This document shows, piece after piece, positions 6,868-8,459 of a stretch of DNA of 8,459 bases. Below the pieces are notes generated by a model. The model had not been told where the DNA came from, made no database searches, and was given only the letters and a program-made list of their open reading frames with translations. The stretch covers positions 1 through 8,459 of the forward strand of contig JAGGVM010000046.1 in NCBI GenBank assembly GCA_021157985.1, given 5' to 3'. This DNA comes from Nitrososphaerota archaeon (GTDB lineage: Archaea; Thermoproteota; Nitrososphaeria_A; Caldarchaeales; Wolframiiraptoraceae). A program made the translations under genes and the position numbers. Numbering within the stretch: the first letter of the stretch is position 1; each line of letters starts with the position of its first letter.

Positions 6868-7701
6868 TTAGAAATCGAGTTGAACTTCTTTAAGTTTATG
6901 CATGACCGCGGGGATGTCGGTTCTATAGGTTAGGTCGAGGACACCTGCCTCGAAGGGGATTACCTTGACCGGGACCATTTTTTCGTCGACGAGCAGCTGG
7001 ACCGCCGCCGTTATCTCGTATTCCTTTCTAATCGGATGCGGTTCGATCCTCTCGCATGCCTCGAATATGTGGGGAGTGAACCTCCAGAGGTTCATGTTCA
7101 CGAGCACTCCGCTTTTCGTCCGGTATTCCTCGGGGTTCTCCGGTTTCTCGACTATTCTTACGAGGTTCCAGTCGTCGTCCACCTCCATGACCGCGAAGGA
7201 CTTAACCCTCTCCGCGTCGAAGTTGCTGTTCCTCACCAACGCCTCCTTCTCGAACCCCGCTACATAGCATATATCATCCCTCTGCTCCCTCAGCTCCCTC
7301 AAGGCGTCCACGGGATAGAGGTTGTCGCCGTTCAACATGAGGAAAGAGTCTTCTCCGACGAAGTTCCTCGCCGCGTATACCGCGTCCGCCGTCCCCAAGG
7401 GCTTCTCCTGAACCGCGAAGGATATCGATATATCGCTCAGCTTCCCGTCGATCTCCGAGTAGTATTCTCTCACGGCATCGTGTTCGGGCCCTATGACTAG
7501 GCAGATCTCCTTGAATCCCGCCTTCCTTAGGAAGTGGATGGTGTAGTCTAGGAAAGGCCTTTTCCCGGAGATCGGTATGAACGCCTTCCAGCCTTTTTCA
7601 GCGAATTGCTCGGCCTCCGGGTCGAGCCTTACTCCTTCCACGCGTCTCTGCATCCGCGTTCCGAGGCCGCGGGCCAGGATTACGGCTTTATCGATCCGCA
7701 T
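6868..7701 (-). CDS. sugar-1-phosphate nucleotidyltransferase (NTP_transferase family)
   Basis: A 277-residue enzyme of the GT-A-fold sugar-phosphate nucleotidyltransferase family (relatives of RmlA, GalU and the GlmU N-terminal domain). It would couple an NTP with a sugar 1-phosphate to give an NDP-sugar and pyrophosphate. Visible motifs are the nucleotide loop AVILARGLGTRM (6-17), KAFIPI with K39, PFLDYTI, EKPLGTADAV (99-108), metal-binding NGDN (124-127), IVEKPENP (183-190) and VNMNLWRF (201-207). The loop has Arg11 where most relatives have the first Gly of GGxGTR. There is no left-handed beta-helix acyltransferase domain, so it is not a full GlmU. Placed first in the - strand group and 12 nt before the GHMP kinase, it most likely uses the product of that kinase. 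A TATA-like box lies about 30 nt upstream; the GGAG touching the ATG is too close to act as an SD. Which NTP and sugar it uses cannot be read from sequence. Confidence 0.9.
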   Translation of the reverse strand: MRIDKAVILARGLGTRMQRRVEGVRLDPEAEQFAEKGWKAFIPISGKRPFLDYTIHFLRKAGFKEICLVIGPEHDAVREYYSEIDGKLSDISISFAVQEKPLGTADAVYAARNFVGEDSFLMLNGDNLYPVDALRELREQRDDICYVAGFEKEALVRNSNFDAERVKSFAVMEVDDDWNLVRIVEKPENPEEYRTKSGVLVNMNLWRFTPHIFEACERIEPHPIRKEYEITAAVQLLVDEKMVPVKVIPFEAGVLDLTYRTDIPAVMHKLKEVQLDF

Positions 7702-7727
7702 CTCCTAGGGCGAGAGACTTTCTACGG

Positions 7728-7736
7728 TTTTTAAGG
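7728..7736 (-). promoter_or_regulatory. TATA-like box for the nucleotidyltransferase-kinase operon
   Basis: On the - strand this reads CCTTAAAAA, centred about 30 nt before the ATG at 7701. It lies in the 95 nt divergent region shared with the PEBP gene. A nearly identical + strand block recurs at 8387-8395. Confidence 0.45.
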
Positions 7737-7762
7737 GTTTCTTGAGCAATATCTCGCGCAAC

Positions 7763-7770
7763 GATTATAG
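7763..7770 (+). promoter_or_regulatory. TATA-like box for the PEBP gene
   Basis: GATTATAG is centred 27 nt before the GTG at 7794 and 30 nt before the ATG at 7797. A purine-rich GGGGAG (7781-7786) also precedes the start, so translation could be leaderless or SD-driven. Confidence 0.45.
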
Positions 7771-7796
7771 TCTCCTGATCGGGGAGATGAGGTGTG

Positions 7797-8375
7797 ATGA
7801 GGGGGGCTGTGGCCGGGGCTCTCATAGCCGTGGTCCTCGCCTTCGCGATGCTCGCAGTCTACGTCGGGTTTCTTCAGAGGCCTTCCGCGCCCCCTGCTCC
7901 GGAGCAGGTTGCTGTGAGGTTCGAGCTCTCTACGCCGGCTTTCGAGAACATGCAGCGCATTCCCGCGAAGTATACTTGTGATGGAGCCGACGTCTCTCCT
8001 CCCCTGAGCTGGAGCGGTTACCCGGAGGATACGGTGAGCTTCGTCCTGATAGTCGAGGACCCGGATGCTCCGAGAGGAATCTTCACCCACTGGCTGGTCT
8101 ACGATATTCCCGCCGACGTCCACGAGCTGAAAGAGGGAGTTCCACGGGTTGAGAGGCTTCCATCCGGAGGGGTTCAGGGATTGAACGATTTCGGGAGGAT
8201 CGGGTATGGTGGGCCTTGTCCGCCTCCCGGTGAGCAGCATAGGTATTTCTTCAGGGTTTACGCGTTGAACGTTACGTTGGGCTTGGGCCCGGGCGCTGGG
8301 AGAAGGGAGGTGTTGGAGGCGATGAGAGGGCATGTCGTGGGCGAAGCCGAGCTCGTAGGCGTTTACTCGCGCTGA
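7797..8375 (+). CDS. membrane-anchored or secreted PEBP-family protein (YbhB/YbcL type)
   Basis: A protein of 192 residues from this ATG (193 from the adjacent GTG at 7794; both fit). Residues about 4-25 are a hydrophobic signal peptide or anchor (AGALIAVVLAFAMLAVYVGF) with no lipobox cysteine, followed by a Pro/Ala-rich linker and a complete phosphatidylethanolamine-binding-protein domain. Motifs, numbered from the GTG, are TCDGADVSPPLSW (61-73), the ligand-pocket stretch DPDAPRGIFTHWLVYDIP (89-106) and GPCPPPGEQHRYFFRVYAL (140-158). YbhB/YbcL proteins fold as small beta-barrel anion/phospholipid-head binders; their role in archaea is not established. The protein should face the cell exterior. 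C62 and C142 could form a disulfide, but this is unproven. It is divergent from the sugar operon and is a single gene as far as seen. Confidence 0.92.
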   Translation: MRGAVAGALIAVVLAFAMLAVYVGFLQRPSAPPAPEQVAVRFELSTPAFENMQRIPAKYTCDGADVSPPLSWSGYPEDTVSFVLIVEDPDAPRGIFTHWLVYDIPADVHELKEGVPRVERLPSGGVQGLNDFGRIGYGGPCPPPGEQHRYFFRVYALNVTLGLGPGAGRREVLEAMRGHVVGEAELVGVYSR

Positions 8376-8386
8376 GCCCTCTAACG

Positions 8387-8395
8387 TTTTTAAGG
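8387..8395 (+). terminator. oligo-T tract after the PEBP gene (terminator, or promoter of the next gene)
   Basis: TTTTTAAGG begins 12 nt after the PEBP stop codon. T5 just after a stop codon fits archaeal oligo-T termination. The same word resembles an archaeal TATA box and almost repeats the block at 7728-7736, so it may instead belong to the promoter of a gene starting further right. Confidence 0.3.
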
Positions 8396-8405
8396 CATCC
8401 GATGG

Positions 8406-8413
8406 TTAATTAG
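8406..8413 (+). promoter_or_regulatory. weak TATA-like box before the right edge
   Basis: TTAATTAG is centred about 20 nt before a TTG codon at 8429, shorter than the usual spacing. Together with the T-rich block at 8387 it makes this 50 nt stretch the most A/T-rich part of the right end. Confidence 0.22.
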
Positions 8414-8428
8414 GCCAGGATCGAAAGC

Positions 8429-8459
8429 TTGAGTTCTCAAAATTTGGTAGAAGAGCTGA
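8429..8459 (+). CDS. possible start of a further gene, cut by the window edge
   Basis: From a TTG at 8429 the frame stays open to the last base and would begin MSSQNLVEEL. AGGAT (8417-8421) lies about 7 nt upstream as a possible SD, and TATA-like words lie at 8387 and 8406. Ten codons are too few to identify a product. A neighbouring + frame and one - frame are also open here, so this is only a tentative call. Confidence 0.25.
   Translation, partial: MSSQNLVEEL

Noticed and set aside
7036..7500. 154-codon open frame on + inside the nucleotidyltransferase gene
   Set aside because: It lies antisense to a gene with all family motifs and has no motif of its own; the mirror-image codon bias of the real gene explains it.
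7731..8333. 200-codon open frame on the - strand opposite the PEBP gene
   Set aside because: Its translation is Arg/Pro/Ser-rich with no recognisable motif, whereas the + strand frame contains a complete PEBP domain. It is a shadow of G/C-rich codons.
1..8459. Mobile elements, CRISPR arrays, tRNA or rRNA genes
   Set aside because: I saw no transposase or integrase motif, no regularly spaced repeats and no cloverleaf-like segment; gaps between genes are at most about 115 nt.

Overview
The window reads as ordinary chromosomal DNA from a thermophilic archaeon. Three things point there. AGG/AGA arginine and ATA isoleucine codons are frequent. Several genes have an A/T-rich, TATA-like box about 25-30 nt before the start codon and no Shine-Dalgarno (SD) site, as expected for leaderless archaeal transcripts. 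The gene content includes a two-gene SufC-SufB set and a free-standing LigD-type 3'-phosphoesterase. A lineage within Thermoproteota or Korarchaeota is my best guess. The stand-alone phosphoesterase recalls the one known from Candidatus Korarchaeum, but nothing here settles the placement.

Region 1 (1-2182) holds two convergent genes 5 nt apart. The first is the 3' end of a CBS-pair protein on +. The second is a complete CLC chloride channel/transporter with a C-terminal CBS pair on -. The two CBS tails are alike, so the truncated gene may be a second CLC.

Region 2 (2296-4596, + strand) starts with a 121-residue stand-alone LigD phosphoesterase. It is followed by sufC and a SufB-type scaffold gene that overlaps it by 25 nt: a minimal SUF Fe-S assembly pair with no sufD, sufS, sufE or sufA in view. 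sufC seems to have its own promoter, lying over the stop codon of the phosphoesterase gene.

Region 3 (4617-7701, - strand) is a sugar-phosphate block. In transcription order it has a sugar nucleotidyltransferase, 12 nt later a galactokinase-like GHMP kinase, and then nagB (glucosamine-6-phosphate deaminase), which has its own TATA-like box. The kinase and nucleotidyltransferase together would turn a free sugar into sugar-1-phosphate and then NDP-sugar. Both carry substitutions at normally conserved sites (GEHTDY to GKHTDY; GGxGTR to RGxGTR), so the sugar is probably not plain galactose. This is the least understood part of the window.

Region 4 (7797-8459, + strand) is a membrane-anchored or secreted PEBP (YbhB/YbcL-type) protein, divergent from region 3. 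It is followed by a short A/T-rich stretch and perhaps the first codons of another gene. I found no rRNA, tRNA, CRISPR array, insertion sequence or clear phage gene. No stretch longer than about 115 nt lacks a gene. I did not find a clearly new system; the best lead is the kinase/nucleotidyltransferase pair.
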